Of a stretch of 43,937 nucleotides of DNA, positions 1 through 9,482 are shown in pieces. Source of the DNA: Fidelibacterota bacterium. GTDB lineage: Bacteria; Fidelibacterota; Marinisomatia; Marinisomatales; TCS55. Each line of letters begins with the position of its first letter. The first letter of the stretch is position 1. The stretch is taken from the NCBI GenBank assembly GCA_004124385.1, contig SCKN01000008.1:46648-90584 (forward strand), read 5' to 3'. Both the position numbers and the translations under genes were made by a program. The notes beneath the pieces are model-generated. The model saw nothing but the letters and a program-made list of their open reading frames with translations, did not search any database and was not told the origin of the DNA.

Positions 1-208
1 TATCGAGTAATTCCAAAAGATCACGATCCACATCAGGTAGTAATTGATTGATAACTCCGGAAAGTCGATTCTCATATGGACGTGCTTCTTCCATATGTTT
101 CTGTGCTCTGCGCATTTTAGCAGCCGCAACCATTTTCATGGCTTTGGTTACCTTTTGAATGCTTGTTACGGATTTAATCCGGTCACGAATGTCTTTCAGA
201 TTAGCCAT
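1..208 (-). CDS. atpG: ATP synthase F1 gamma subunit, N-terminal part
   Basis: This gene runs off the left edge; only the first 69 codons are present. The protein begins [14 protein letters not shown] and continues with [16 protein letters not shown], the classic N-terminal helix of the gamma subunit, the central rotor shaft of F1. The ATG at 206-208 lies 2 nt after the atpA stop, so the two genes are translated as neighbours in the ATP synthase operon. The rest of gamma, and probably beta and epsilon, would lie beyond the window. Confidence 0.95.
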   Translation of the reverse strand, partial: MANLKDIRDRIKSVTSIQKVTKAMKMVAAAKMRRAQKHMEEARPYENRLSGVINQLLPDVDRDLLELLD

Positions 209-210
209 TA

Positions 211-1734
211 TTAGGCGGTAAAGCCTCCCTTGAATGCTGATATTGCTTCATCCAGTTTTGCTTCAACTTCATCGCTGATATTACCTTCATCTACTATGGA
301 CTTCAGTTCAGCTGCATTATTTGCTTCCAAATAATCTATGAGCCCTTTTTCAAAATCACTCACTTGATTGACAGGAATTTCATCCAAATGCCCTCTGGTT
401 CCTGCAAAAATGATTGCAATCTGTTTTTCAACATTCATTGGAACATACTGATTTTGTTTTAAAATTTCAACCATTCGTCCACCACGTGTTAGCTGGGCTT
501 GTGTTGCTTTATCCAGATCGGATCCAAATTTTGCAAAGGCTTCCAATTCACGGTATTGAGCTAAATCTAAACGCAGCGTTCCAGCCACACTTTTCATTGC
601 TTTAATCTGGGCATTTCCCCCAACTCGGGAAACGGACAGACCTACATCAATTGCCGGACGAACACCGGAATTGAAGAGATTAGTTTCCAGATAAATCTGG
701 CCATCCGTAATAGAAATTACATTTGTGGGAATATAGGCAGAAACATCGCCTTCCTGTGTTTCAATGATGGGAAGCGCAGTAAGCGAACCGCCTCCTAATT
801 CTTCTGCAAGTTTTGATGAGCGTTCCAACAAACGACTATGGAGATAAAACACATCCCCGGGAAATGCTTCACGGCCGGGAGGACGTCGTAAAACCAATGA
901 CATTTGTCGATAAGCAACTGCCTGTTTTGACAAATCATCATAAATGATTAACGCATGCTTTCCGTTGTCGCGAAAATGTTCACCCATGGCGCAACCGGAA
1001 TAAGGTGCGATGTATTGCATCGGCGCCGGATCAGAGGCATTGGCTGCCACAACTGTTGTGTACTCCATGGCACCGTTTGCTTCCAGTTCAGCTGTAATAG
1101 TTGCCACTGTAGATGCCTTCTGACCGATGGCAACATAAATACAATAGACTGGATTATCAGTCTCATGAGTATATTTTTGATTAATAATTGTATCAACCGC
1201 AATGGCTGTTTTACCCGTTTGCCTGTCACCAATAATCAATTCACGTTGACCACGTCCGATAGGAATCATTGAATCGATTGCTTTGATTCCTGTTTGTAAT
1301 GGTTGTGTCACTGGTTGGCGTTGCATTACACCCAGTGCTTTGCGTTCAATAGCTAAATGATCTTTAGCATCAATAGGGCCTTTGCCATCCAATGGTTGTC
1401 CGAGAGGATTCACCACACGACCTAACATGCATTCACCTACCGGAACTTCTACAACGCGTTCAGTACGTTTGGCTAAATCACCTTCTTTTACTTTGCTACT
1501 ATTGCCAAAAAGGACCAGTCCAACATTATCATTTTCCAAATTAAGAGCCATACCAAATACATCATTGGGCAACTCTACCAATTCAGAACTCATAACATTT
1601 TCCAGTCCGCTTACACGAGCAACACCATCACCAATTTCGATTACTTCACCGACTTCTGAAACATCAATTGATACATCAAAATTTTCGATCTGCTGTCTAA
1701 GTAATTCAGTAATATTTTCTGTTTTGATTTCCAT
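211..1734 (-). CDS. atpA: ATP synthase F1 alpha subunit
   Basis: This is the non-catalytic, nucleotide-binding alpha subunit of the F1 head. At 507 residues it has the usual family length. The Walker A motif GDRQTGKT is at residues 169-176, and [10 protein letters not shown] and the SVSRVGG arginine region are present further on. The N-terminus ([12 protein letters not shown]) matches the delta-binding helix of other alpha subunits. It sits between atpH (16 nt upstream) and atpG (2 nt downstream) in standard F-type operon order. Nothing looks broken. Confidence 0.98.
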   Translation of the reverse strand: MEIKTENITELLRQQIENFDVSIDVSEVGEVIEIGDGVARVSGLENVMSSELVELPNDVFGMALNLENDNVGLVLFGNSSKVKEGDLAKRTERVVEVPVGECMLGRVVNPLGQPLDGKGPIDAKDHLAIERKALGVMQRQPVTQPLQTGIKAIDSMIPIGRGQRELIIGDRQTGKTAIAVDTIINQKYTHETDNPVYCIYVAIGQKASTVATITAELEANGAMEYTTVVAANASDPAPMQYIAPYSGCAMGEHFRDNGKHALIIYDDLSKQAVAYRQMSLVLRRPPGREAFPGDVFYLHSRLLERSSKLAEELGGGSLTALPIIETQEGDVSAYIPTNVISITDGQIYLETNLFNSGVRPAIDVGLSVSRVGGNAQIKAMKSVAGTLRLDLAQYRELEAFAKFGSDLDKATQAQLTRGGRMVEILKQNQYVPMNVEKQIAIIFAGTRGHLDEIPVNQVSDFEKGLIDYLEANNAAELKSIVDEGNISDEVEAKLDEAISAFKGGFTA

Positions 1735-1750
1735 TATTTTTTCCTTGTTT

Positions 1751-2284
1751 CTAGGATTGCAGTAATGTGCTCTGTAAGCGATTTAATTTGCTTTTCAGAG
1801 ATGCATCCAGAAACGTGTTTTTAATTCTAAACTTGATTCCACCCAGTAATTTTTCATCAACTTCGATAGAAATATCCGTTTTCATATTCATTGCTTTTTG
1901 AAGATTTTGTTGTAAAGTATCTACTTCTACAGCACTCATCTCTTTGGCAACATGCACCTGAACATCAATAATACCTTCTTTATCTTTGTACAACGTATCA
2001 TAATCCTTTATTACCTGCCTAATGAGTTGAACAGATCGTTCTTTTGTTATTAATCCCAAAAATTCAATAGCGTTTGTATGACACGAATCCACTAGCACTT
2101 TCCGTAAAATATCTGTTTTCTTATCCAGAGAAATACGTTTTGACTGCAGTAATGACCTGAACCGTGTATCTTTCCTAATCAGATTATCTATCTTTTTTAA
2201 AGATACATTCACATCACCAGAATCAGCTCCGGATGAATCCAAAAGAATTGTTGCCAGCTTTTTTGCCTGTTTGTTAAGATTCAT
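1751..2284 (-). CDS. atpH: ATP synthase F1 delta subunit (OSCP-like)
   Basis: This 177-residue protein is the delta subunit of the peripheral stalk, linking F1 alpha to the b subunits. The N-terminal helical domain and a C-terminal stretch ([16 protein letters not shown]...[11 protein letters not shown]) carry the GG-hRhh.....D.S...kL pattern typical of delta/OSCP. The start overlaps the end of atpF by 11 nt, which suggests translational coupling. Position between atpF and atpA is the usual one. Confidence 0.93.
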   Translation of the reverse strand: MNLNKQAKKLATILLDSSGADSGDVNVSLKKIDNLIRKDTRFRSLLQSKRISLDKKTDILRKVLVDSCHTNAIEFLGLITKERSVQLIRQVIKDYDTLYKDKEGIIDVQVHVAKEMSAVEVDTLQQNLQKAMNMKTDISIEVDEKLLGGIKFRIKNTFLDASLKSKLNRLQSTLLQS

Positions 2285-2777
2285 ATTTCATTACATGTGT
2301 AAGTGATTCATCAATTAAAGCCTTATTATCATCAGCACTTAAGTTTTTCTTGATGAGTTTTTCAGCTACTGAAAGTGATAAATTGACAACTTCACCTTTT
2401 ATTTCTGCTATTGCTTTTTCTTTTTGAACCTGAATTTGCTTTTCAGCATCAGCAATTACCATATTGGCTTTTTCTTTGGCATCGTTGAGTGTTTCATCTT
2501 TCAACTTCGTCGCAGCCACTTTACCTTGGGCGAGGATAGACTGAGCTTCCCCGCGAGCCTTATTAATAATTGCCTCTCCTTCTGCATTCAATCGAGCCAA
2601 TTCCTGTTGAGCTTTTTCAGCATCATTCAAGGAAGATTTAATAAAATCTTCCCTTTCCTTCAGAATGTTCAACAACGGTTTCCAGGCAAACTTCGCCAGA
2701 GCCGTCAGAAGCAATAAAAAGGTTATAATGGTCCAGACAAATAGTCCTGGATCAAGTTGGACTAATGGGTTATTCAT
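2274..2777 (-). CDS. atpF: ATP synthase F0 b subunit
   Basis: This 167-residue protein is the membrane-anchored peripheral stalk. One hydrophobic segment lies near residues 10-30 (FVWTIITFLLLLTALAKFAW). A long charged coiled-coil helix rich in Ala, Lys, Glu and Gln follows, as in other b subunits. Only one b gene is seen. Its 3' end overlaps atpH by 11 nt, and atpE lies 18 nt upstream. Confidence 0.95.
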   Translation of the reverse strand: MNNPLVQLDPGLFVWTIITFLLLLTALAKFAWKPLLNILKEREDFIKSSLNDAEKAQQELARLNAEGEAIINKARGEAQSILAQGKVAATKLKDETLNDAKEKANMVIADAEKQIQVQKEKAIAEIKGEVVNLSLSVAEKLIKKNLSADDNKALIDESLTHVMKYES

Positions 2778-2795
2778 GATATGTCCTAAAGGTTA

Positions 2796-3020
2796 TTATT
2801 TCATCAAGACAATTAACAGTGCAAACACTAAACCCAGAATAGCTACACCTTCGAGCAAGAACAAGGGCAAGTTAACCGCACCGGTAATTTTATCGGCAGC
2901 TTCTGGTTGGCGAGCAATACCTTCTGCAGCTGCAGCTGCAAGGCGGCCAATGCCAAGACCTGCTCCAATTACAATGAGTCCAAGACCCAATCCTACTCCA
3001 AACAAATGAAGATTTTCCAT
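2796..3020 (-). CDS. atpE: ATP synthase F0 c subunit (rotor ring)
   Basis: This 74-residue hairpin of two transmembrane helices joined by the polar loop ARQPEA forms the rotor ring. The essential carboxylate is Glu57 in helix 2 (LFLLEGVAILG). The residues that bind sodium in Na-type rings are absent: the Gln of helix 1 is replaced by Ile24, and the Ser, Thr and Tyr around the Glu are Gly, Val and Leu. The ring is therefore predicted to use protons. That prediction comes from aligning on the ARQPEA loop with the known Ilyobacter-type sequence. Confidence 0.96.
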   Translation of the reverse strand: MENLHLFGVGLGLGLIVIGAGLGIGRLAAAAAEGIARQPEAADKITGAVNLPLFLLEGVAILGLVFALLIVLMK

Positions 3021-3044
3021 CTTTCGTTTCTCCTTTACTTTTGA

Positions 3045-3980
3045 TTAATGATGCACATTGATTGCCATACCGATAAACACAGCTGACAACAGTGTGAAAA
3101 CATATGCTTGTACCAAAACAACAATTATTTCTAAACCAGAAATAGCTATAGCCATAGGTATTGAAAAAAGTGCCAAACTCAACCCTATCGCTGTACTATT
3201 AAACATTTCTGCAAAAATAGCCATGAATGATAAAATAGCTAAAACTGCAATGTGACCCCCTGTCATATTTGCCGCCAAACGCATGGTTAATGCGAAAGGC
3301 CTTACAAACATGCCGATTATTTCTATAGGGATCAAAATGATGTAAACAGGCCAGGGCAGGCCGGTTGGTACTAAATTTTTCCAATGATGAATAAAACCAT
3401 GAGCGCGGGTACCGGCTATTATGATTGCAAAAAACGTGATGACAGCCAATCCGGCGGTTACATTGAAATTTCCAGTGGCTGTTACACTACCGTGTAATAG
3501 GTTATTAATAAAATTGTGGTTATCACTTGCCGGAATGTGAAATGCAAAACGATTCACTGCACCCAAAATATCAAAGAATGGTAATAACCCGATACCATTT
3601 GCAAAAAGGATGAAAAAGAATAATGTAAGAATAAGAGGTGCCCATGTTTCTGAATACTTAGAACCGATATTGGGTTTAATAATTGAATCACGAAAAAACT
3701 TAACAATCAATTCCAATGCATTCATCCAACCGCTGGGAATCGCCTTTTCTTTTTGCATATATCTTCTAATGGGTATAATTACAGCACACGCAAGCAAGAT
3801 AGCGACAACCCATAACATAAGGACATGCTTCGTTACAGATAAATCAATGCCGAAAAAATGGGGTAAATGAATCAAAGGATGGTCTAATGAGCTATTGGAA
3901 ACATGATGGATAATGTTATCACCCACCTGGTCCAATACGCTCGTGCCAGCGGTGTGGTCTTGCTCAGCAGTTGCACTCAT
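3045..3980 (-). CDS. atpB: ATP synthase F0 a subunit
   Basis: This 311-residue polytopic protein forms the ion half-channels of F0. The essential arginine lies in RPFALTMRLAANMTGGHI, and the C-terminal helix (QAYVFTLLSAVFIGMA) is typical. An extended N-terminal region of about 70 residues before the first helix carries several His (TSVLDQVGDNIIHHVS), as seen in FCB-group a subunits. It is 24 nt upstream of atpE, in normal order. Confidence 0.96.
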   Translation of the reverse strand: MSATAEQDHTAGTSVLDQVGDNIIHHVSNSSLDHPLIHLPHFFGIDLSVTKHVLMLWVVAILLACAVIIPIRRYMQKEKAIPSGWMNALELIVKFFRDSIIKPNIGSKYSETWAPLILTLFFFILFANGIGLLPFFDILGAVNRFAFHIPASDNHNFINNLLHGSVTATGNFNVTAGLAVITFFAIIIAGTRAHGFIHHWKNLVPTGLPWPVYIILIPIEIIGMFVRPFALTMRLAANMTGGHIAVLAILSFMAIFAEMFNSTAIGLSLALFSIPMAIAISGLEIIVVLVQAYVFTLLSAVFIGMAINVHH

Positions 3981-3999
3981 TTGTTAATATAAATTTTGT

Positions 4000-4389
4000 C
4001 TAATTGAAAATAGATTTTAAAAACAACACTTCACTAATGTGAAGCGTAATATAATAGCCAACAAAACTAAGAACAAAAGGCATTGGGTTAAAAGTGTAAA
4101 AAGTAAAAATATAAATAAAATATATCGCATATAATATCATCTTAACTATAAATGATTTAACCATAACTCTGTTTACATTTTCAGGGGATTTTTGATTGGC
4201 TATTGAAAGTAGAAATATCGACCCTATGCCAATGAGCAATGGAGCAATCATTCCCAGAAATATTTCTTTAGCATATTCTTCTATCCCTCCAACTATTAAT
4301 CCCCATGTACCCAAACAAAATATACTTACAAAGATCGAAAATTGGATAGCCGACATTTTATTTGCGCCAGACTGTTTTTGCCAATTCAT
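4000..4389 (-). CDS. Small membrane protein, probable AtpI-like ATP synthase protein
   Basis: This 129-residue protein has about four hydrophobic segments (residues 15-35, 45-63, 80-100, 103-125). It sits directly upstream of atpB, where AtpI (ATP synthase protein I, c-ring assembly or Mg transport) is normally encoded. I assign it by position and membrane topology rather than by a diagnostic motif. Translation could start at 4389, with an AGGA sequence about 4 nt upstream and a 32-nt overlap with the preceding gene. It could instead start at a second ATG at 4356, one base after that gene's stop; no clear ribosome site precedes the second start. Confidence 0.6.
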   Translation of the reverse strand: MNWQKQSGANKMSAIQFSIFVSIFCLGTWGLIVGGIEEYAKEIFLGMIAPLLIGIGSIFLLSIANQKSPENVNRVMVKSFIVKMILYAIYFIYIFTFYTFNPMPFVLSFVGYYITLHISEVLFLKSIFN

Positions 4390-4600
4390 AAAATCCTGTA
4401 AATAAACCCAAGAAAAGTCCTGTCAAAAGAAGCCATGGCTTTGTCCCCAGCCAATCATCCATAAAATATCCCAAAAGACCCATAATTAACACACCGCCAA
4501 TTAGAGTATATGACGCTGAAGCTGCAGGTCCGGATTCTTTAATAATTTTTTGGAAATATTGAAATGAACGAGTTAAATAATCGTCCTTATTTTCAGTCAT
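4358..4600 (-). CDS. AtpZ/ATPase_gene1-type F0F1 accessory protein
   Basis: This 80-residue protein has two transmembrane helices. The pattern SASYTLIGGVLIMGLLGY, then DDWLGTKPW, then LLTGLFLGLFTGFYEL is typical of the AtpZ/ATPase_gene1 family found at the head of F-type operons in FCB bacteria and implicated in assembly or Mg/Ca transport with AtpI. It overlaps bactofilin by 8 nt upstream and the next gene downstream, so it is embedded in the same transcript. Confidence 0.75.
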   Translation of the reverse strand: MTENKDDYLTRSFQYFQKIIKESGPAASASYTLIGGVLIMGLLGYFMDDWLGTKPWLLLTGLFLGLFTGFYELAKTVWRK

Positions 4601-5015
4601 TGTAAATGGGCGATTCGCCTAATGGAATAGATTCCTCTTCATTCATTTGGGAATCAGTATTGTCAGTCTCATTGCCAAGAATAATACACTGGCCTTGAAA
4701 CTGGGCTCCCTCTTCAATAATTAATGATTTATACGTTAAATTGCCATTTAATAGTGAAGCTTCGCCGAGAATCGCTCTGTTTTCAACAATTACATTGCCT
4801 TCCACATTGCCGCCAATATGTATATCACTACCAGAAATATTGCCGACAACTTTGCCGGTTCTGGAAACTCGAACTGCACCTTGAGTCGAAATATTCCCAA
4901 AGACTATTCCATAGACAATAATTCCTTCGTCTAATTTAATATCACCTCGGAAAATTGCATCTTGTCCAACCATGCTATTCATATTTTGAAAATTTATCTT
5001 AGCCATTTTCTTCAA
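4593..5015 (-). CDS. Bactofilin (polymer-forming cytoskeletal protein)
   Basis: This 140-residue protein has the repeating beta-helix pattern of bactofilins, with Gly and hydrophobic residues every five to six positions (IVYGIVFGNIS, VRVSRTGKVVGNIS, GNVEGNVIVENRAIL). Bactofilins form nucleotide-free filaments that recruit cell-wall enzymes and ParABS components. The short flanking tails are polar, as usual. It overlaps the upstream M23 peptidase by 17 nt, a recurrent bactofilin-M23 pairing in bacteria. Starts at codon 1 or codon 4 are both possible. Confidence 0.9.
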   Translation of the reverse strand: MKKMAKINFQNMNSMVGQDAIFRGDIKLDEGIIVYGIVFGNISTQGAVRVSRTGKVVGNISGSDIHIGGNVEGNVIVENRAILGEASLLNGNLTYKSLIIEEGAQFQGQCIILGNETDNTDSQMNEEESIPLGESPIYND

Positions 5016-5769
5016 CGCTTATATCTCTTTTTTTGTATTCGGGGAAAAACACTAATGGATCAATTACATTACCGCTTTTCCAAATTTCAAAGTGTAAATG
5101 TGGTCCAGAAGATATACCTGTACTGCCTGCCAAGGCAATAACATCTCCTCTTTTTACAATACCATGGTTTTTAAAGAGATTTAATTGATTGTGACCATAA
5201 TGAGTGAAATAATCATCACCATGATAAATGATAATCAAATTACCCAAGTCATATGTCCATCCTGAAAAGATAATACGTCCGCTGGCAGCAGCCAATATCG
5301 GTTCACCTTCGATCACAGCAATATCAATACCATAATGATTTTTCTGCCAAAAGTGAGATTCGTCAAGCATTCGTTGGGTCAAAAAGCCATCGACAGGCGC
5401 TTGAGAAGGTATATTCTCTATATATGAAATTGTAAAAGATTCACTCTTATCAACTACTGAAGATTTATCTTCTGTGCTCACAATGCTTAAATTGCTGCGT
5501 AATATTTCTTCCATTTGTCCCAAGCGATTCAGATCACGATACAATTCCATCACTTGGGTACGTTCAAAAACCATTTCTTCAAATTGCTTTTCTTTTTCAC
5601 GAAAATCGGCAATCTTCGGAATAAAATACCATAATGAACTAACGATAATGAGTATTATAATAATAACAAGAAAGATGAGTGTTTGCATCCAAGCACGTGA
5701 AATGGAGAAACGTTTTTGTGTATCCACATTATCTGAAACAATATGAACTGTATAACGATTTGGTTTCAT
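4999..5769 (-). CDS. M23 family membrane-anchored metallopeptidase
   Basis: This 256-residue protein has a cytoplasmic N-terminus, one transmembrane helix (about 29-50), a coiled-coil stretch (55-95) and a C-terminal LytM/M23 domain. The zinc and catalytic residues are visible: H145 and D149 (HYGID), H190 in FTHYGH, and the HLH pair at 224-226. It is therefore predicted to be an active peptidoglycan endopeptidase. It lies between parB (8 nt away) and bactofilin (overlapping), consistent with bactofilin-directed wall remodelling. Confidence 0.93.
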   Translation of the reverse strand: MKPNRYTVHIVSDNVDTQKRFSISRAWMQTLIFLVIIIILIIVSSLWYFIPKIADFREKEKQFEEMVFERTQVMELYRDLNRLGQMEEILRSNLSIVSTEDKSSVVDKSESFTISYIENIPSQAPVDGFLTQRMLDESHFWQKNHYGIDIAVIEGEPILAAASGRIIFSGWTYDLGNLIIIYHGDDYFTHYGHNQLNLFKNHGIVKRGDVIALAGSTGISSGPHLHFEIWKSGNVIDPLVFFPEYKKRDISVEENG

Positions 5770-5777
5770 GGGATGAT

Positions 5778-6644
5778 TTACTTTATAGTGCGCAGGAGTT
5801 CCATTACCCGTTCAAAATCATCATTTGAAAAATATTCAATCTCAATCGTTCCTTCACCGCCTTTATGACTAATGCGGACTTTTGTACCGAGTAGTGTAAT
5901 CAATTCATTTTCCAGAGATCTCACAGCTGCAGATGAACTGCGTATTTTCTTTTTCTTGGGTTTAGGTTTGGGAGCAGGTTTTCCTTTTACAATATCTTCA
6001 GCTGCCCGAACACTCAATTTTTCGTTAAGAATGCGCTGCCATAATTTTTTCTGTGTTGCTGATGTTTTCATCGATAACACTGCCCGGCCATGCCCGGCGC
6101 TGATTTCCCCTTTTCGGATACTTGCTTTTATTTCTGACGGAAGATTCAACAAACGCAATGAGTTTGAAATGGTCACTCGCTTTTTACCTACTGCTTTGGC
6201 AATGGCTGTTTGGTTGAGTTTAAATTTATTTTGCAAAACATCAAATGCTTCAGCTTCTTCTATGGAATTCAGATTTTCCCTTTGTATGTTTTCGATAAGA
6301 GCCATTTCCATCAACTCGGCATCATTCTTGACTTTCACAATATGAACAGGTATCTTTTTTAAGCCGGCTAGTTTGGAAGCTCGCCAACGGCGTTCACCTG
6401 CTACCAACATAAATCCTTTACCCACGTCATGCACAGTTATGGGAGTAATCACACCTTTTTGTTTAATTGAAGCGACCAAATCCTCCAAGCTTACTTTATC
6501 AAAACCCTCCTTCCTTGGCTGATTCGGATTGGCCGTTATTTTAGATAATGCAATATCAGTTACTCCCGTAGGTGCCGGAGTATGCATATCTTCATACGGA
6601 CGTATAAGAGCTTCAATTCCTTTACCTAATCTTCTAGTTGCCAC
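5778..6644 (-). CDS. parB: Chromosome partitioning protein ParB
   Basis: This 288-residue protein has the ParB/Srx CTPase fold: NPNQPRK near 39-45 and the GERRWRA box at 83-89. A helix-turn-helix for parS binding follows ([20 protein letters not shown], about 145-164). A Lys/Pro-rich linker ([12 protein letters not shown]) leads to a C-terminal dimerisation domain. It overlaps parA by 11 nt. Together with ParA it segregates the replicated chromosome origin. Confidence 0.96.
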   Translation of the reverse strand: MATRRLGKGIEALIRPYEDMHTPAPTGVTDIALSKITANPNQPRKEGFDKVSLEDLVASIKQKGVITPITVHDVGKGFMLVAGERRWRASKLAGLKKIPVHIVKVKNDAELMEMALIENIQRENLNSIEEAEAFDVLQNKFKLNQTAIAKAVGKKRVTISNSLRLLNLPSEIKASIRKGEISAGHGRAVLSMKTSATQKKLWQRILNEKLSVRAAEDIVKGKPAPKPKPKKKKIRSSSAAVRSLENELITLLGTKVRISHKGGEGTIEIEYFSNDDFERVMELLRTIK

Positions 6645-7401
6645 TGTTTAATAACTCCTCTACTAAATCCATATAATCTCTTGCGCCCACAGAATTGGCA
6701 TCATATAATAACGCCGGTTTTCCAAAACTAGGCGCTTCACCAAGACGGACATTACGATGAATGATTGTTTTGAACAATTTATCTCCAAAATAGCTTTCAA
6801 CCTCTTCAGCAACTTGTTTTGATAGATTCAAGCGGCTGTCAAACATAGTGAGCAAAACACCTTCTATCTTAAGTTTTTTATTTAAGTTTCGCTGGACTAA
6901 TCTGATTGTATTCAAAAGCTGACCTAATCCTTCCAATGCATAATATTCAGCTTGAATGGGAATGATGATCGAATTGGCAGCTGTCAATGCATTTACAGTT
7001 AATAATCCTAATGAAGGCGGGCAATCAATTAAGATATATGCGTATTTCCGTTTTAAAGAATTGAGCGCTTTTTGTAATTGAAATTCTCTGGACATAATAC
7101 TTACCAGTTCAACTTCCGCCCCAACCAAATCACTATTCGCAGTAATAATATCCAGATGGCTAAATTGAGTTTTGACAATCGCATCTTTGATTGCTGTACC
7201 ACGAATGAGAACATCATAAATCGTTTTGACTTCTGAATCATTTATTAAACTGGAAACGCCTGTAGTGGCATTCGCCTGAGGGTCCAAATCGATTAGCAGC
7301 GTTTTTTCTTCCGAGACTGCTAGACTGACGGCTATATTAACAGCTGAAGTCGTTTTCCCGACTCCGCCTTTTTGGTTCGTTAGTGCTATGATACATGACA
7401 T
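6634..7401 (-). CDS. parA: Chromosome partitioning ATPase ParA (Soj)
   Basis: This 255-residue protein has the deviant Walker A motif [10 protein letters not shown] at residues 11-20, Walker A' DLDPQANAT and Walker [10 protein letters not shown]. It has no N-terminal HTH domain, so it is the small chromosomal Soj type. It is the first gene of the long minus-strand run that continues through parB, M23, bactofilin and the atp genes. A candidate promoter and an inverted repeat lie just upstream (7408-7463). Confidence 0.97.
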   Translation of the reverse strand: MSCIIALTNQKGGVGKTTSAVNIAVSLAVSEEKTLLIDLDPQANATTGVSSLINDSEVKTIYDVLIRGTAIKDAIVKTQFSHLDIITANSDLVGAEVELVSIMSREFQLQKALNSLKRKYAYILIDCPPSLGLLTVNALTAANSIIIPIQAEYYALEGLGQLLNTIRLVQRNLNKKLKIEGVLLTMFDSRLNLSKQVAEEVESYFGDKLFKTIIHRNVRLGEAPSFGKPALLYDANSVGARDYMDLVEELLNSGN

Positions 7402-7407
7402 TGTGCT

Positions 7408-7463
7408 GGTTTAATGGTATTAATAAACCGTCAAATTTAGGTGACTGATTCTGGGGAAACAAG
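7408..7463 (-). promoter_or_regulatory. Candidate parA promoter with overlapping inverted repeat
   Basis: On the minus strand, CTTG (7463-7460), a 20-nt spacer and TAAATTTG (7439-7432) resemble the Bacteroidota -33 TTTG / -7 TAnnTTTG promoter. The predicted transcription start falls about 25 nt before the parA ATG. An inverted repeat GGTTTA/TAAACC (7408-7413 and 7424-7429, 10-nt loop) covers that start region and could be an operator. Sequence match only. Confidence 0.35.
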
Positions 7464-7522
7464 AGAGGTAATATTTCATTGGTTGATGTTGTTAAATTCT
7501 CTACGAGTTTAATTGTATTATT

Positions 7523-8545
7523 ATGAAAGCAATCTGCAAATCAAAACCAGAATACGGCCTGTGGATGGAAAATGTTCCAATCCCTGTATGCGGAACAAAT
7601 GACGTCAAAATTAAAATTTCACACAACGCCATTTGTGGAACAGACCTCCATATATATAAATGGAACGAATGGGCACAGCGCACCATTAATCCACCATTAA
7701 TAATTGGTCACGAATTTGTAGGAATTGTAGAAGAAATTGGTCCGGGAGTCACACACTTTAAAATTGGAGATCGGGTTTCAGGCGAAGGACACATTACTTG
7801 TGGGTATTGTCGTAACTGCAGAGCCGGCAAACGCCATTTATGTCATAAAACAATAGGGATCGGGATTCACCGAGATGGTGCCTTTGCTGAATATTTGGTC
7901 ATGCCTGAATTTAATGTTTGGCCTGTCCATGAAGAAATTCCATCGGAGATAGCTGCCTTTTTTGATCCCTTTGGAAATGCCGCCCACACCGCCTTGTCTT
8001 TCGAAATGGTAGGCGAGGATGTCCTTATTACTGGCGCGGGTCCTATTGGAATAATGGCTGTGGCCATTTGTAATTTTGTTGGTGCGCGTCATATTGTCAT
8101 TACTGATGTGAATGATTTTCGTTTAGATTTAGCTAAAAAAATGGGCGCAACAAAAGCAATCAATGTCACTAAAGATTCTATTAAAGATGCTTTGGTTGAA
8201 TTGGGAATGTCAAACGGTTTTGACGTAGGACTCGAAATGTCTGGAAATCCGGATGCATTTAATTCCATGCTGGAAAATATGTATCATGGCGGACGCATTG
8301 CTCTTTTAGGCTTGCTGCCAGAATCAACTCAAATTAATTGGGATAATATTATTTTTAAGGGTCTTCATGTAAAAGGTATCTATGGCCGTGAAATGTTTGA
8401 AACATGGTATAAGATGACACAAATGCTTCGGAGTGGTCTCGATATTTCCAACGTTTTAACCCATACTTTTCCTATAGATGATTTTCAAAAAGGATTTGAT
8501 ATTATGGAATCAAGGCATTGTGGAAAAGTTGTGCTAGAATGGTAA
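7523..8545 (+). CDS. tdh: L-threonine 3-dehydrogenase (zinc-dependent)
   Basis: This enzyme oxidises L-threonine to 2-amino-3-ketobutyrate with NAD. The 340-residue length and residue numbering match the E. coli enzyme: catalytic zinc site C38, T40, H43, H63 and E64 (CGTDLH, GHEF), and structural zinc cysteines C93, C96, C99 and C107. The NAD-binding glycine motif is in [11 protein letters not shown]. kbl, which handles the product, lies downstream with one gene between. The gene diverges from parA across 121 nt; no strong ribosome site is seen before the ATG. Confidence 0.96.
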   Translation: MKAICKSKPEYGLWMENVPIPVCGTNDVKIKISHNAICGTDLHIYKWNEWAQRTINPPLIIGHEFVGIVEEIGPGVTHFKIGDRVSGEGHITCGYCRNCRAGKRHLCHKTIGIGIHRDGAFAEYLVMPEFNVWPVHEEIPSEIAAFFDPFGNAAHTALSFEMVGEDVLITGAGPIGIMAVAICNFVGARHIVITDVNDFRLDLAKKMGATKAINVTKDSIKDALVELGMSNGFDVGLEMSGNPDAFNSMLENMYHGGRIALLGLLPESTQINWDNIIFKGLHVKGIYGREMFETWYKMTQMLRSGLDISNVLTHTFPIDDFQKGFDIMESRHCGKVVLEW

Positions 8546-8603
8546 TTATTAATTTGGCACCTAGAAAATAAAATTTCCAAAGTTGTTTCACTAATAAAAC
8601 ATT

Positions 8604-9482
8604 GTGACTGAAAATATGAAAAACCCGTACGAAAATGCATTGAATGGCTTAAACATTGTTGACCCCGTAAAATCATTTTTTGATTGGTGTAAAGAACGAG
8701 AAAGTATACGCATAAAACGAGAAAACGGTGAAAAGCCACCATGGACTTCTGATCCAATTTTTCAACAAGGACGTTTTCTCAATACTTTCAGAGAAGACGA
8801 CAAAGGATCAAAAGCTGTATTACAATTTTGTGATCCCGTAAAAAGTTCTTTAAAAGAATTAATCCATGCTCTTTTCTTCGCCCGTTGGTGCAACCAACAA
8901 ACAACATTAAATCGTCTTACCCTTTCAGATTTAAAGAACCCATCGAGCCTTAAGGACCTTTTGTTAAACCAAATGGACCAACCTTGGTCATCTGAAGCTT
9001 ATCCTGTTGTACCTTTAGTTTGGGATGGTGTTGAGTACGACAGATTGGATGCATGTACTGAACTTTTTCCTAACATTATCAATTTCCTTTTAGATAATAT
9101 TTTAGCATCTAATCGTAATGTTGTAACAGCAACTAATTTAATAAATCAAACTTTTCAAATGACCAATGATTTCCCGATTTTTATGACTGTTATAGACATC
9201 TCTTGGTTTAGACCTGACATCATAAGTCCAGAAAGCCCTGTGCCTACTGGCATTGGCGCAAAGCCATACTTAGATCGATTACAAAACCATCTTGAATTGG
9301 AGAATCATCATGCAACCATAAAAAAGATGATATCGTTACAAGGTGAATACTGGCCATCAATTCGGAGACAGTTGACACCGGTTGATATTGAATACATTTC
9401 GTGCGAAAACCGAAAATATTTTAGTTATATAAATGGTACAAAACTATTTGAAGGTAAAAATTTATTTATCATAAATGAATGA
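8604..9482 (+). CDS. DNA base hypermodification-like protein (aGPT-Pplase / HMUDK helical family)
   Basis: This 292-residue protein shows the signature of the family of alpha-glutamyl/putrescinyl-thymine pyrophosphorylases and 5-hmdU DNA kinase helical domains (PF18723), known mainly from phages with hypermodified thymine. Motifs in order are: ERESIRIKR (31-39), PWTSDPIF (46-53), [11 protein letters not shown] (56-66), ARWCN (93-97), and near the C-terminus [16 protein letters not shown], corresponding to the usual D-E-LCEFDKY box. The family match is from memory of its motifs. The gene lies between tdh and kbl and overlaps kbl by 4 nt (ATGA), so it is probably co-expressed with threonine catabolism. 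The start is GTG at 8604 or ATG at 8616. Its substrate in this context is unknown. Confidence 0.68.
   Translation: MTENMKNPYENALNGLNIVDPVKSFFDWCKERESIRIKRENGEKPPWTSDPIFQQGRFLNTFREDDKGSKAVLQFCDPVKSSLKELIHALFFARWCNQQTTLNRLTLSDLKNPSSLKDLLLNQMDQPWSSEAYPVVPLVWDGVEYDRLDACTELFPNIINFLLDNILASNRNVVTATNLINQTFQMTNDFPIFMTVIDISWFRPDIISPESPVPTGIGAKPYLDRLQNHLELENHHATIKKMISLQGEYWPSIRRQLTPVDIEYISCENRKYFSYINGTKLFEGKNLFIINE

Noticed and set aside
948-1272. Open frames on both strands inside atpA
   Set aside because: They are out-of-frame shadows of a highly conserved gene and encode no recognisable protein.
5692-5705. CACGTGAAA near parB as a parS site
   Set aside because: Only half of the consensus matches and the left arm is unrelated.
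8584-8601. TGTTTCAC...AAAACA before the hypermodification-like gene as parS
   Set aside because: The half sites are separated by extra bases and do not form the required palindrome.
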